A stretch of DNA of 48,252 nucleotides from an uncultured Owenweeksia sp. (GTDB lineage Bacteria > Bacteroidota > Bacteroidia > Flavobacteriales > Schleiferiaceae): assembly GCA_937146805.1 (NCBI GenBank), contig CAKZRR010000001.1, forward strand, positions 1-48,252, written 5' to 3'. The notes below the pieces were generated by a model that ran no database searches, was not told the DNA's origin, and saw nothing but the letters and a program-made list of their open reading frames with translations. The stretch's first letter is position 1. Every line of letters begins with the position of its first letter. This document shows, in pieces, positions 17,954 to 27,255 of this stretch. The translations under genes were made by a program, and so were the position numbers.

Positions 17954-18652
17954 CTACCATTTTTGGTGCACACTCAGTTGTAGCTGATTTTTAGCCCAGC
18001 TACCCGTGCCTTGACGCATTACACCCAATTGCACTTTTAAAGTTTTTGAAAACGCATAACCTAAGGCCGAGTACAATCTATTTCTATCAAAATACTCAAC
18101 ACTCACTTGGTCGCCAATATTGCGTTGACCATTTACAAACAGCTCATTATATAGCGACACGTACAAAGTATTTTTTTCTACCGCCTTGTTATTTAAAGGT
18201 ACCGTTACAAACAGATTATAGCGATAGCGCGTTCTAAAATCTTGGCCATCTACAAAACGTTGCTCATACCTAAAACGGTGTTTGGTATAAATTCTACCAC
18301 CAAACTTTACGGGAAACAAAGCCTCCTGGTAAACCCGACTTTCCATTTTTTGTGCTTTACTATCACCATACGCACCCGAAGTAATATGCCCATAACCAAG
18401 GGTAAAAAGCACCTCCGCGCTTTTGGGTTTGTAAGTAAGCCCTGTACGTAGTAACAGCTGTTCTAAATCGCTGCCCATATCCCAGTTTCTAAACTGTATA
18501 TCGCCCTGTATGCCCCAAGGCCCTTCATTAAAAGTGGTATTAAAAAAATACATATACCAAGCACCTAGCTCCTGTTGGTCTATTTGTGCTTGCTGTGTTT
18601 TAGGTACTAAAAGGCCCATTATACAGGCTGTTGCAAAAAACAATTTCTTCAT
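17954..18652 (-). CDS. DUF2490-type outer-membrane beta-barrel protein
   Basis: A 232-residue secreted protein; the ATG at 18652 opens the signal peptide MKKLFFATACIMGLLVPKTQQAQ. A longer frame to 18718 adds 22 residues ahead of it and is less likely. Alternating strands rich in Tyr, Trp and Arg (GAWYMYFFNTTF, KHRFRYEQRFVDG, TRYRYNLFVTVPLN) match DUF2490, a Bacteroidota family predicted to be an outer-membrane barrel. The last residues, LQLSVHQKW, end in an aromatic as barrel proteins often do. The substrate, if any, is unknown. Confidence 0.82.
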   Translation of the reverse strand: MKKLFFATACIMGLLVPKTQQAQIDQQELGAWYMYFFNTTFNEGPWGIQGDIQFRNWDMGSDLEQLLLRTGLTYKPKSAEVLFTLGYGHITSGAYGDSKAQKMESRVYQEALFPVKFGGRIYTKHRFRYEQRFVDGQDFRTRYRYNLFVTVPLNNKAVEKNTLYVSLYNELFVNGQRNIGDQVSVEYFDRNRLYSALGYAFSKTLKVQLGVMRQGTGSWAKNQLQLSVHQKW

Positions 18653-18722
18653 AATTATTGGAGGATAATTGGTTCCCATTTCATTTTGGAGGAACAAAAA
18701 TAATACAGGTTGGGGCATAAAA

Positions 18723-18752
18723 AAACCGCCTAAAAATAATTTTAGGCGGTTT
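18723..18752 (-). terminator. Rho-independent terminator after the DUF2795 gene
   Basis: Stem AAACCGCCTAAAA / TTTTAGGCGGTTT with a four-base loop, followed on the minus strand by a T run (rc of the A run before it). Confidence 0.85.
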
Positions 18753-18783
18753 CATTAAATTGTATAATACAAATATTGCTTTG

Positions 18784-19008
18784 CTAATACTCGTCTTCGT
18801 TCCACAAAAAGTCCTCTTCGGAGGGGTAATCCGGCCAAATTTCTTGAATTCCTTCAAAAATTTCTTCTTCCTCATCTTCAATAGCCTGCAAGTTTTCAAC
18901 CACTTCAAGAGGAGCTCCTGTACGAATCGCGAAATCTACCAGCTCGTCTTTAGTGGCCGGCCAAGGGGCATCACTTAAATAACTTGCTAATTCTAATGTC
19001 CAATACAT
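18784..19008 (-). CDS. DUF2795 family small acidic protein
   Basis: A 74-residue acidic protein that matches DUF2795 as found in Bacteroidota: it starts MYWTLELASYLSDAPWPA and continues TKDELVDFAIRTGAPLEV before a Glu-rich stretch and an IWPDYPSEEDFLWNEDEY tail. It is cytoplasmic, with no known biochemical role. A near-perfect promoter and an AAGGAG ribosome binding site precede it, which suggests strong expression. Confidence 0.9.
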   Translation of the reverse strand: MYWTLELASYLSDAPWPATKDELVDFAIRTGAPLEVVENLQAIEDEEEEIFEGIQEIWPDYPSEEDFLWNEDEY

Positions 19009-19014
19009 AACTTA

Positions 19015-19061
19015 CTCCTTTTAATTTTTGCAAAAGTAGTTTTTTACGCCACTTTTCCAAA
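19015..19061 (-). promoter_or_regulatory. Bacteroidota-type promoter and Shine-Dalgarno of the DUF2795 gene
   Basis: On the minus strand, TTTG (19061-19058), a 19-base spacer and TACTTTTG (19038-19031) match the -33/-7 consensus exactly. AAGGAG (19020-19015) lies six bases ahead of the ATG, unusual in a group that seldom uses Shine-Dalgarno pairing. Confidence 0.75.
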
Positions 19062-19088
19062 CCTTCTATTTTTTTTTCATTATCAAGG

Positions 19089-19634
19089 CTAACCTCTTGT
19101 TTGCCATAACGTTTCTACCCCGCCATGCTGCTGGGTATAATAGCGAGCCAATGCAAAAAAATAATCGCTTAAACGGTTTAGGTATTTAACAATTATTTCA
19201 TCCAGCTCCGTGGTTTCCGCCAAGTCAATCGTCCGTCTTTCGGCTCGCCTACAAACACAACGGGCTACATGGCATTGCGAAGCTGCTAAGTCGCCACCAG
19301 GCAAAATAAAATTTTTGAGCGGTTCCAACTCAGCATCCATGCTATCAATTGCGGCTTCCAAGTCCATAATGTCTTGCTCTTGCAAGGCCGGCAAGGTCAT
19401 TTTACTATCGGGTGTAGAAGCCAATAAAGAACCCAGCGTAAACAAGTTATTTTGAATAGCCACCAATAAATCATTTGCCCCTTTAAAAGCTGCAGTATCA
19501 CGTATAATACCCACTACCGAGTTTAACTCATCTACCGTACCATAGGCCTCAATACGCGCATGATTTTTGGCTACGCGTGTTCCGCCAATCAAAGATGTAT
19601 CGCCTTTATCGCCTCTTTTAGTATAAATTTTCAT
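19089..19634 (-). CDS. Cob(I)yrinic acid a,c-diamide adenosyltransferase, PduO type
   Basis: A 181-residue corrinoid adenosyltransferase that transfers the adenosyl group of ATP to cob(I)alamin, making coenzyme B12. The N-terminal MKIYTKRGDKGDTSLIGG is the ATP-binding motif of the PduO family, followed by RIEAYGTVDELNS. The FILPGGDLAASQCHVARC and CRRAERR blocks are the usual helix-bundle residues. Length is standard. No other cobalamin gene is adjacent, and a B12-dependent mutase would be expected elsewhere. Confidence 0.94.
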   Translation of the reverse strand: MKIYTKRGDKGDTSLIGGTRVAKNHARIEAYGTVDELNSVVGIIRDTAAFKGANDLLVAIQNNLFTLGSLLASTPDSKMTLPALQEQDIMDLEAAIDSMDAELEPLKNFILPGGDLAASQCHVARCVCRRAERRTIDLAETTELDEIIVKYLNRLSDYFFALARYYTQQHGGVETLWQTRG

Positions 19635-19697
19635 CTCTATTCTTTTAGCCCCTTTCGGGGAATGTAATGTCGTTTACTTAAATTATCAAGCCCTGGT

Positions 19698-20441
19698 TCA
19701 ATTAATCTGGGGCACCAAAATACAGCGCGACCCACGGTAAAAAAACCAAGCCGAAATAAACATAAAAATATGAGCAAAATCGGCATGATTAAACCACTGG
19801 TGTGGCGCCAATTTTAAAATAAAAACAACGGCTGCCAAAGCCGCAAACAAGGTAGCTTTCATAAAGTTTACAATCACCTCATCTCTATTCCCTCTTAGCC
19901 AATTGTAAACACAAAATCCAAAAACTACTATCAACAATCCATACATAGAGTGAATCTCAACAAACCTAAAATTTAAATAACCAAAGGCCAGGCCTGCAAA
20001 AACTAGTAGCTCCACAATATTAAACCACCCTAAGTATTGTATTGTTTTAGGCTTTAAAACCGCTTTTGAATAACGAATAATTACCCGCTCCAACAAATTG
20101 ATGGCTAACATACTTAGTAGCCATCCGGGCAGTTTCCAACCAAAACCCAGGGCATACAAAAAGCCATGACCAATTAATCCGCCCAAAGCGGTAGCCAAAC
20201 CCATAAGTAAAAAATAAGCCAAGGTGTAACGTTTTAACACGCTTGATGTGCCCAACTTACGCAACTTAAAATAGGCATAAAAACACATGGTGGCCACTAG
20301 TAAATCCGTAAGAGTGGTTACTGGTTCGTCTATTCTAATGCCTAAAGGAAAAATGGGGGGTTGCAGCACGCAGCTAAGTTTTGGCGGCAAAAGTAGCGTG
20401 ATAAATCCAATTAACTCATACTCGAAAATCTGTAATATCAA
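19698..20441 (-). CDS. Predicted seven-helix membrane protein of unknown function
   Basis: About 247 residues with seven or so hydrophobic segments. Conserved-looking polar residues lie inside them: EPVTTLTD, LGGLIGHG, IHSMYGL and NHADFAHIFMF near the end. A pattern of buried Asp and His of this kind is seen in the CREST superfamily of membrane hydrolases (ceramidases, PAQR), but I cannot show homology. The ORF begins at a TTG (20441), which lies in the upstream repeat shared by the secreted paralogues; a GTG 24 codons later is another possible start. It is divergent from the first paralogue. Confidence 0.6.
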   Translation of the reverse strand: MILQIFEYELIGFITLLLPPKLSCVLQPPIFPLGIRIDEPVTTLTDLLVATMCFYAYFKLRKLGTSSVLKRYTLAYFLLMGLATALGGLIGHGFLYALGFGWKLPGWLLSMLAINLLERVIIRYSKAVLKPKTIQYLGWFNIVELLVFAGLAFGYLNFRFVEIHSMYGLLIVVFGFCVYNWLRGNRDEVIVNFMKATLFAALAAVVFILKLAPHQWFNHADFAHIFMFISAWFFYRGSRCILVPQIN

Positions 20442-20495
20442 ATTGCCAGATAAAATTTATACTATTGTTAACCTAAACAACAAACCTACTATAGT
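20425..20495 (+). repeat. Upstream block of secreted paralogue A1
   Basis: About 70 bases ahead of paralogue A1 that recur ahead of A2 (about 22153-22226) and A3 (about 23892-23964), with the shared core TATTGTTA-cCTAAACAACAAACCT. The block ends at the start codon and contains a TA-n-TATTG motif close to the -7 consensus. It was copied with the gene, so it is probably the promoter and leader. Confidence 0.7.
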
Positions 20496-22067
20496 ATGTC
20501 TCATTTTCGCTTGATTAAAAACTCAATCGTCTATTCATTCATCTTCATTTCCGGTTTTAGTTTTGGTCAAGGTACAGCCTATAGCGTTGAGGATAGCTAC
20601 ACCACGTTCAAAGACATGAATGACAATGACCCAAGAAAGTTACGAGATAAGAGCCAACGAGATGAAGATAATTTTTTGGAGGATGAAGACTACATATACT
20701 ATACGGGTAGAATATGGGAAACGATTTCCCTAACCCGTATATCGAAAAAAAATCCTTCTCGATCCATAACTTCTCAAATAAAATTACCCCTAGGGAATAT
20801 GTTATTGCATAGTGGCTTAAGAGACAACGAATTTTACATTGTATACTATGAGTTAATAAGAGGCAAAAATCGAAAGCCTGTAAGATTAATGTACCGAACG
20901 TACGATTTTGATAAAAACGACTGGACTAGTGAACCTATTGTCTACGTTAAACCACACTATGAACTGATGTATTATGCGGTTTCAACAATGAGTTTAGGCT
21001 ATAGCACTCACCCCTTTACCAAGAGAACTTCAGCGGATAAAAAAAACACCATATATACTTACAGCCCGCTATACCCGGAAAAACAAGATCAAGCCAAAAT
21101 ATCCGTTGCTTTTTCAAATGATGGCAAAATGGAATGGCACGAAAGCTATACATTACCATGGACGACTGCAAATGGTAAATGGTTTCAAACTCTCTTAAGT
21201 AATGATGGTAGTGTTTACCTGGTTTTTGGGGTTAATGAGGAAGGGCTAGGACATCGGTATGGCTACCAATTAAAAACAGTGCAATTAAATAGTGACGGGA
21301 GCTTTAATGTAAGTAATTTAAACCTTCCTTTCTCCTCTTTCAACCCCTCTATGCAACTGCTGGATCATCCTGAACATGGGAAAATCCTAATGGCCCAAGG
21401 AGGTTTGGACAAAAGGTCTCAAAACCAGTTATTTTATGGGCAGTTTCTAAAGGATGGTAGCGTATTCAAACCAAGACAAATAGACCTTAGCGCCATAAGA
21501 TCAAACACTTACTCTAAATCAATTTCGACAAGTAGTAAATTTCAAGAAAGGTTTCTCTCGCCCTTGCAGATGTATGACTTCAAAATACTAAACGATGGTG
21601 AGGTTCTCGTAGAATTTCAGTCCTACTATATTTCAAGCAGCTCTCTTACATTCTACGGAGTAGGACTAATCAAATTTGATATCCCAACGGAAAGCGTTTC
21701 TTGGGCAAGTTACTTACCTATTAATCATTCGGTCACTGATGCTGCGCTAATAAAATATAAACATCTGAATACAGAAAACGCCAGCCATATAATTTTAGCC
21801 GTTTCTAATAGACACGTTAATCTCCAAGAAAACAAACCATTATCACCCACTAGAATTTGGTTTCCTACAAACACCATTTTAATATGCTACTCCTTCTCTC
21901 ACCGATCCGGCCAAATGACAGCTCAAGTGCTATGCAATCCTGAAAAAGACAAAGTTCCAAGCATCTTTATTCCAAAACATTGTGTTTACACTGATGACCA
22001 AGTAATAATGGATACACGAACCCCTTCCGGTAAAAGAAGTATTCTAACAATTCCAGTAAAACTATAG
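20496..22067 (+). CDS. Secreted paralogous protein A1, unknown family
   Basis: A 523-residue secreted protein with a signal peptide ending SFGQ and no known domain. Repeating strand-turn units such as LTRISKKNPSRS, EFYIVYYELIRG, YRTYDFDKNDWTSEP and KMEWHESYTLPW suggest a beta-propeller. It is the first of three tandem copies. No T9SS sorting domain is present at the C-terminus (ILTIPVKL), so the protein may stay in the periplasm or on the outer membrane. Function unknown. Confidence 0.85.
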   Translation: MSHFRLIKNSIVYSFIFISGFSFGQGTAYSVEDSYTTFKDMNDNDPRKLRDKSQRDEDNFLEDEDYIYYTGRIWETISLTRISKKNPSRSITSQIKLPLGNMLLHSGLRDNEFYIVYYELIRGKNRKPVRLMYRTYDFDKNDWTSEPIVYVKPHYELMYYAVSTMSLGYSTHPFTKRTSADKKNTIYTYSPLYPEKQDQAKISVAFSNDGKMEWHESYTLPWTTANGKWFQTLLSNDGSVYLVFGVNEEGLGHRYGYQLKTVQLNSDGSFNVSNLNLPFSSFNPSMQLLDHPEHGKILMAQGGLDKRSQNQLFYGQFLKDGSVFKPRQIDLSAIRSNTYSKSISTSSKFQERFLSPLQMYDFKILNDGEVLVEFQSYYISSSSLTFYGVGLIKFDIPTESVSWASYLPINHSVTDAALIKYKHLNTENASHIILAVSNRHVNLQENKPLSPTRIWFPTNTILICYSFSHRSGQMTAQVLCNPEKDKVPSIFIPKHCVYTDDQVIMDTRTPSGKRSILTIPVKL

Positions 22068-22152
22068 AAGACACAGTACAAAGCACCTCCGTAACAAACC
22101 ACTATACCACCAAGCAATTGTGAATTAAATACTAGGGATAATAAGCCGACAC

Positions 22153-22226
22153 AAAAAATCTGTAATATCAAATGGCCCCATTAAATTTATAATATTGTTA
22201 GCCTAAACAACAAACCTCATTTTGCC
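22153..22226 (+). repeat. Upstream block of secreted paralogue A2
   Basis: Second copy of the leader block; it follows an 85-base stretch (22068-22152) that is itself nearly repeated after A2 (23805-23891). The duplicated unit therefore spans promoter, gene and downstream spacer. Confidence 0.7.
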
Positions 22227-23804
22227 ATGCTCCATTTTCGTTTAACTAAAAGCACTATTATCTGCTTACTCCTGCTTATTTCAGACTTTAGTTTTGGTCA
22301 AGGTACAGCCTATAGCGTTGAAGATAGCTACACCACGTTCAAAGACATGAATAATCGCAGCTTAAGAGGTTGGAGAGATGAAAGTCTGCGAGATGAGAAT
22401 AATTTTTTGGAGGGTGAAGGATACATCTACTACACTGGCTGGAAATGGGGGGAAATTTGTCTAACTCGCATTTCCAAAAACAATCCTTCGGAATCGATAA
22501 CTTCTCAAATAGAGTTTCCCTCTGGTCATATACTACTCCATACTGGTATTAAGGATAACCAGTTTTATGTTGTATACTATGAGATGGAAGGAGGTAAAGC
22601 TGGTAAGCCGATTACACTAATGTATCGTGAGTATGATTTCGATAAAAAGGATTGGCTTATGGAACCCATCAAGTATGTAGAGCCTCACTATGAATTGGCC
22701 TATGGAACTATTTCAAGTACAGGTATCGGTTTTAATAGTCACCCGTTTATTCGGAGAACCTCGAACAATGAAAAACACACAATTTATGCTTATAGTCCGC
22801 TTACTTGGGATAAACAGGATCGCGACAAAATTTCGGTGGCATTAAGTGATGAAAATAAGATAGAATGGCACGAAACTTACACGCTCCCATGGTCGCGCCC
22901 TGAGGGAGAATTATTCCAAACTTTAATTGCTAATGATGGTATTGTTTATATGATTTATGGCATTAAGGAAAATGAGAAAGGACCTCGTGATGGGCACCAG
23001 TTAAAGATTTTATCTCTTGAGGGTAATGGTAACTTCAGTATAGCTAACTTAGATATTCCTTTTACCTTTTTTTCTCCTTCCATTAAGCTAGTAGAGCACC
23101 CGGTACATGGCAAAATTATTATGGTCCAAGGAGGTTCCGATAAAAAAATTCCTAATAAGCTTTTCTACGCAGAGTTATTAAACAATGGAAAAGTAAAAAG
23201 CACGGGGCAGGTTGACCTTGGCGAAATTACATCTGCCAGCGATGCTGCAAGTAAAAATGCTCCAGGGTGGAGCATTTTTGAAAAAAAGTTTACTCGTTAC
23301 ATGAAGATGTACGACTTCGAAGTACTGGATGATGATAAAATTTTAATCGAATTCCATTCCTTTTATAGTACTCCAAATACCGGCAATTTAACCTTAAACG
23401 GAATTGGACTTCTTAAATTTGAAATCCCCTCTGGAAATATTTCTTGGGCTCAATGCATACCCATAAACCATATTACTACAAATGGAACAGTGCTAAAATA
23501 CCGCCATCTAAAAATCGCGAATACTAGTCATATAATCTTTTCCGATTCTGACCGGCAAAATGACAACCAAAGTCTACTAATGCCTAAAAGAATATTAAGG
23601 CCTACCAGCACAGTGTTAAAGTGCTATTCCATACCTCATGAATCTGGTAAAATATCTTCTCGACTATTATGTAATAGAGAAGGAGCCAAAGTTCCAGGAC
23701 TTTTTATTTCCAATCATTGTATTTATTACCAGAATCAACTATTAATAGACGTTAGTACCCTTTCTGGCAAAAGAAGTATTCTAACAATTCCAATAAAACT
23801 ATAG
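22227..23804 (+). CDS. Secreted paralogous protein A2, unknown family
   Basis: A 525-residue secreted protein, a close tandem copy of A1. Shared segments include FGQGTAYSVEDSYTTFKDMN, LMYREYDFDKKDW, KIEWHETYTLPWS and the C-terminal SGKRSILTIPIKL. Divergence is spread along the middle, so it is not an assembly duplicate. Its signal peptide is MLHFRLTKSTIICLLLL. It probably arose by tandem duplication of A1 with its promoter. Function unknown. Confidence 0.85.
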   Translation: MLHFRLTKSTIICLLLLISDFSFGQGTAYSVEDSYTTFKDMNNRSLRGWRDESLRDENNFLEGEGYIYYTGWKWGEICLTRISKNNPSESITSQIEFPSGHILLHTGIKDNQFYVVYYEMEGGKAGKPITLMYREYDFDKKDWLMEPIKYVEPHYELAYGTISSTGIGFNSHPFIRRTSNNEKHTIYAYSPLTWDKQDRDKISVALSDENKIEWHETYTLPWSRPEGELFQTLIANDGIVYMIYGIKENEKGPRDGHQLKILSLEGNGNFSIANLDIPFTFFSPSIKLVEHPVHGKIIMVQGGSDKKIPNKLFYAELLNNGKVKSTGQVDLGEITSASDAASKNAPGWSIFEKKFTRYMKMYDFEVLDDDKILIEFHSFYSTPNTGNLTLNGIGLLKFEIPSGNISWAQCIPINHITTNGTVLKYRHLKIANTSHIIFSDSDRQNDNQSLLMPKRILRPTSTVLKCYSIPHESGKISSRLLCNREGAKVPGLFISNHCIYYQNQLLIDVSTLSGKRSILTIPIKL

Positions 23805-23891
23805 GAGACACAGTACAATGCACCTCCGTAACAAAGCATTATGCCACCAAGCAATTGTGAGTTAAATACTAAGGACAATAAGCCGACACCC

Positions 23892-23964
23892 AAAAATCTT
23901 CAAAATCAACTTGTCAGATAAAATTTATAATATTGTTAGCCTAAACAACAAACCTCATTTTGCC
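23892..23964 (+). repeat. Upstream block of secreted paralogue A3
   Basis: Third copy of the leader block, with the same ATTGTTAGCCTAAACAACAA core and a CATTTTGCC stretch just ahead of the ATG, as in A2. Confidence 0.7.
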
Positions 23965-25527
23965 ATGCTCCATTTTCGATTTATTAAACAAGTAGCTCTC
24001 ACTCTATCCTTATCAATTTCAGGCTTATGCCTTGCTCAAGCACCTAGCTATAAGGTAGAAGAAAGTTACGCCAGCTTTAAAAGTAAAAATGGCTATAACA
24101 TTAAAGACGAAGCCAACTTTACTGAGGATGAAAGTCATATTTATATAGCCACAAACAAACCAAAAGGGCTCTCTTTAACCCGTATATCCAAAGATAACCC
24201 TTCGGAAACGGTAAATACCCAAGTTGAATTTTCTAAAAGCTTTATGCTCTTCCACAGCGGGCTACATGAGGGTACATTTTATATTGTTTATTATGAAATT
24301 GAGATTGGAAAGGGGCGAAAGCCTATTGAGCTAATGTATCGGGAGTATGACTTTGATAAAAAAGATTGGCTTACTGAGCCCATCGTGTACGTTAAGCCAC
24401 AATATTTATTAAACTATGGTGCCATTTTACAGATGAGTTTAGATTATGGCTATCCCTTTGTTAGAGAAACATCAGCCAATAAAAAACACACTATTTACAC
24501 CTATGGCCCGCTTGATTGGAGCAAAGAAGATAAAGCCAAAGTTTCGGTGGCATTAATCAATGAAAACAAAGTAGAATGGCACCAAACTTACATGCTGCCC
24601 TGGTCTGCCAGGGAGGGAAAGTTGTTTCAAACATTAATTACCAATGACGGTAATGTGTACATGATATATGGTGTTAACGAAGAAGGAAAGGGTCACCGTG
24701 ATGGTTATCAGCTAAAGACTTTACGTTTAAAGAGTGATGGCAGCTTCGGCACAATCAATTTTAGTCTCCCATTTAACGTTTTTAACCCCTCTATTAAACT
24801 AGCAGAGCACCCTGAGCATGGCAAAATAATTATGATTCAGGGAGGCGCAAGTAATAGCACACAGAGTCAATTACTTTACGGCAAATTTTTAGAGGACGGA
24901 AACATTGAACAGCTTGGTAACATTGACCTGCGAAAAACCACCAAAAATGCTTCATCAAAAAGCCAAGCCATTACCGGATGGAATAACTTTGAAATGAGAT
25001 TTTTACGTGATATGCGATTGCGTGATTTTGAAATACTAGATGATGGTCAGATTTTACTCGATTTACGTTCCTTTTCTGTAACGCTTGGTAATTCTGCTAT
25101 GAATCAGTTACTTAGTGGTGTAGGTTTATTAAAGTTTGATGTTGCTACGGGTGAAATCTCCTGGGCCAATTGTATTCCCATTAATCAAACCGTTTCTAAA
25201 ATACATTTAACCAAATACAATCATTTACAAATAAATAATTCCAGCCATATAATTGTTGCTGTTTCTAATAAACTAGCTGAAAATGAAGAAGGCGGCCTTT
25301 TAAAATCTAAAACTATATACAAGCCAACAAGCACCACTCTAATGTGCTACTCTATAGGGCACGAAACCGGTGAGACTGAAAGTCACATTTTATGCGATAG
25401 AAATGGACTTGAGGTTTCAGGGGCCTTTCTTACTCAGCGCAGTCTTTATCATAAAGGTCAAATTATGATAAATGTACGCAGCGGAAAGGGCGAGAGAAGC
25501 ATATTAACCGTACCCATTAAACTTTAA
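23965..25527 (+). CDS. Secreted paralogous protein A3, unknown family
   Basis: A 520-residue secreted protein, the third and most divergent tandem copy. The ATG at 23965 opens a signal peptide MLHFRFIKQVALTLSLSISG, aligned with A2; a longer reading from 23911 would translate the leader block and is rejected. Shared landmarks are LMYREYDFDKKDWLTEPIVY, KVEWHQTYMLPWS, HPEHGKIIMIQGG and GLLKFDVATGEISWANCIPI. Function unknown. Confidence 0.85.
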   Translation: MLHFRFIKQVALTLSLSISGLCLAQAPSYKVEESYASFKSKNGYNIKDEANFTEDESHIYIATNKPKGLSLTRISKDNPSETVNTQVEFSKSFMLFHSGLHEGTFYIVYYEIEIGKGRKPIELMYREYDFDKKDWLTEPIVYVKPQYLLNYGAILQMSLDYGYPFVRETSANKKHTIYTYGPLDWSKEDKAKVSVALINENKVEWHQTYMLPWSAREGKLFQTLITNDGNVYMIYGVNEEGKGHRDGYQLKTLRLKSDGSFGTINFSLPFNVFNPSIKLAEHPEHGKIIMIQGGASNSTQSQLLYGKFLEDGNIEQLGNIDLRKTTKNASSKSQAITGWNNFEMRFLRDMRLRDFEILDDGQILLDLRSFSVTLGNSAMNQLLSGVGLLKFDVATGEISWANCIPINQTVSKIHLTKYNHLQINNSSHIIVAVSNKLAENEEGGLLKSKTIYKPTSTTLMCYSIGHETGETESHILCDRNGLEVSGAFLTQRSLYHKGQIMINVRSGKGERSILTVPIKL

Positions 25528-25621
25528 ATATTCTCAATAAAAAGGAAAAGACTCTTAAGTTTGACAAATGAAAACTACCTTAATTTGGGTGTTTTCTCGA
25601 ACTATTTTTAGCATGTACACT

Positions 25622-27250
25622 ATGAAATTATTCTCAGCAATTACTGGCTTCCTACTTTTACTTAGCACTGGTCTCAACGCCCAATATCAATCTGATGAAG
25701 TTGATTTTGAACTAGGCACACCTTACGAAGTGGTAGATGCCGCCAATAAAATTTACTTTGATTATGGCGAATACACTCTTTCGGTAAAAATTAAACGAGA
25801 TATGGCCGTTGTGCAGCGTATAAATTTAGAAACGCTGAGCGAAATAAGCCGTAATACTCTGGAGCTGCCAGAAGACTTTAGATTTATTGACATTAAAAAA
25901 ATGCAGAACAAAATTGTGTTGTTTTTTAGGCGTGTAGATAAAGACTTAGGCATTGAGCAATTATGGGTAAAAGAAATTAATCCCGAGTCTGGCGAATGGA
26001 TAGGGAAAGAAAAGGTATTGGTGAAATTTGAAGGAAAAATTCCAAGTGTAGATATTTCGTTTGGCTATAAAGGTCTTGCTACCACCGTTTCTCCAACATT
26101 TTTCGTGAAATTATCTCCGGATGCCACTAAAATTTTGGTGTATCATAAAACGGATCCTGTTTTAAAAAACAACGATAAGAATTTTGAGAAAATAGGGCTT
26201 TATGTTTTTGACGATAACTACCAACGCATTCAAGGTGATGTGGTACGTATGCCTCATACCGAATCTCAAATGCGCATTGAAGATTATCACGTAAACAATA
26301 AGGGCTATGCCTATATAATTGCAGCAGTAGGCAAGGCCGCGCCATCACGCGGAGGCAAAACACCAACCGTTACCTATAACTACCAAATTTTTAAAAAGCG
26401 TCCTTCTAGCTCGGCATTAAGCTCAAATACCATTTCGGTAGATTTAGGAACCAAGAGTATTAAATCGGTAAGTTTTTACAATGATGCAGGTGGAGATTTA
26501 CAATTTGTTGGAAGCTACGGGCTAAGTGATAAGCCCGATGTTTATGGCTTATTTTCCCTTAAAGTAGATAAGAATGGTGACAAATATGATGAAGAATATT
26601 ATGCCATTCCTAAAAAAATAATAAATCAATACGCTAGTGAACGAGCAAAGGAGAAAAACGAAAAAGCGGCTAACGATGGACTAACGCTAGGCTTAAAAAA
26701 CATGTATGTTAGAGAAATAATTAAACATCATGATGGCAGTTTAGTTTTTATTTGCGAGAACCGATATTCAATTGTTACGGTAAATACAGATCTTAAAAGT
26801 CATAAGGTAGAAACAAGCGAGCGCTTTTACTACCGAAATTTGCTAATGGCTAAGGTTGATAAATCAGGTAGGCTGATTTGGATGAGCCAAATACCAAAAA
26901 GATTAATAAGCCCAGTATCTGTACCGTACAACACTTATAAATATGGGTATAAAGATGGAAAGCATTACGTGCTGTTTGTAGAAAACTTAGGCGATAAGGA
27001 TAAAGAACCTGAAGACCCTTTGCATAGCCACTTTATAGGTAAACACGGTGTTTTAAGCGCTTACATTATTGACGACCGACTAGGTAAGCCCAAAAAGTTA
27101 TCTGTTTTTGAAACCAAAGAGGTAAACGGTATTAAGCTAAACAAAGTAATGGCGCATCAATTTATTTACCTTGGCAATGGCCAATTTGTATTTGAAGCCT
27201 ATAAAAAGAAAAAGGAAGACATCTTGGTAAAACTTACCTTTAAGCAATAA
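25622..27250 (+). CDS. Secreted paralogous protein B1, unknown family
   Basis: A 542-residue secreted protein of the second subfamily. The ATG at 25622 begins the signal peptide MKLFSAITGFLLLLSTGLNAQ; an earlier start at 25568 adds a non-signal stretch. It aligns with the product at 28805: GTPYEVVDAANKIYF, RLIWMSQIPKR and the tail FVFEAYKKKKEDILVKLT. The mix of 'KVDKNGD' and 'HHDGSLVFICEN' turns suggests a beta-propeller. It ends five bases before the RidA-family gene and is probably in one transcript with it. Confidence 0.82.
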   Translation: MKLFSAITGFLLLLSTGLNAQYQSDEVDFELGTPYEVVDAANKIYFDYGEYTLSVKIKRDMAVVQRINLETLSEISRNTLELPEDFRFIDIKKMQNKIVLFFRRVDKDLGIEQLWVKEINPESGEWIGKEKVLVKFEGKIPSVDISFGYKGLATTVSPTFFVKLSPDATKILVYHKTDPVLKNNDKNFEKIGLYVFDDNYQRIQGDVVRMPHTESQMRIEDYHVNNKGYAYIIAAVGKAAPSRGGKTPTVTYNYQIFKKRPSSSALSSNTISVDLGTKSIKSVSFYNDAGGDLQFVGSYGLSDKPDVYGLFSLKVDKNGDKYDEEYYAIPKKIINQYASERAKEKNEKAANDGLTLGLKNMYVREIIKHHDGSLVFICENRYSIVTVNTDLKSHKVETSERFYYRNLLMAKVDKSGRLIWMSQIPKRLISPVSVPYNTYKYGYKDGKHYVLFVENLGDKDKEPEDPLHSHFIGKHGVLSAYIIDDRLGKPKKLSVFETKEVNGIKLNKVMAHQFIYLGNGQFVFEAYKKKKEDILVKLTFKQ

Positions 27251-27255
27251 ACAAA

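Noticed and set aside
19646-19662. CCCC-TTTC-GGGG hairpin upstream of the adenosyltransferase gene as a second copy of the ileS element end
   Set aside because: Only a four-base stem and no C5 blocks or endonuclease ORF nearby; too short to link with the element.
20496-25527. Assembly artefact explaining the three tandem A genes
   Set aside because: The coding sequences differ throughout with many amino acid changes, so they are real paralogues.
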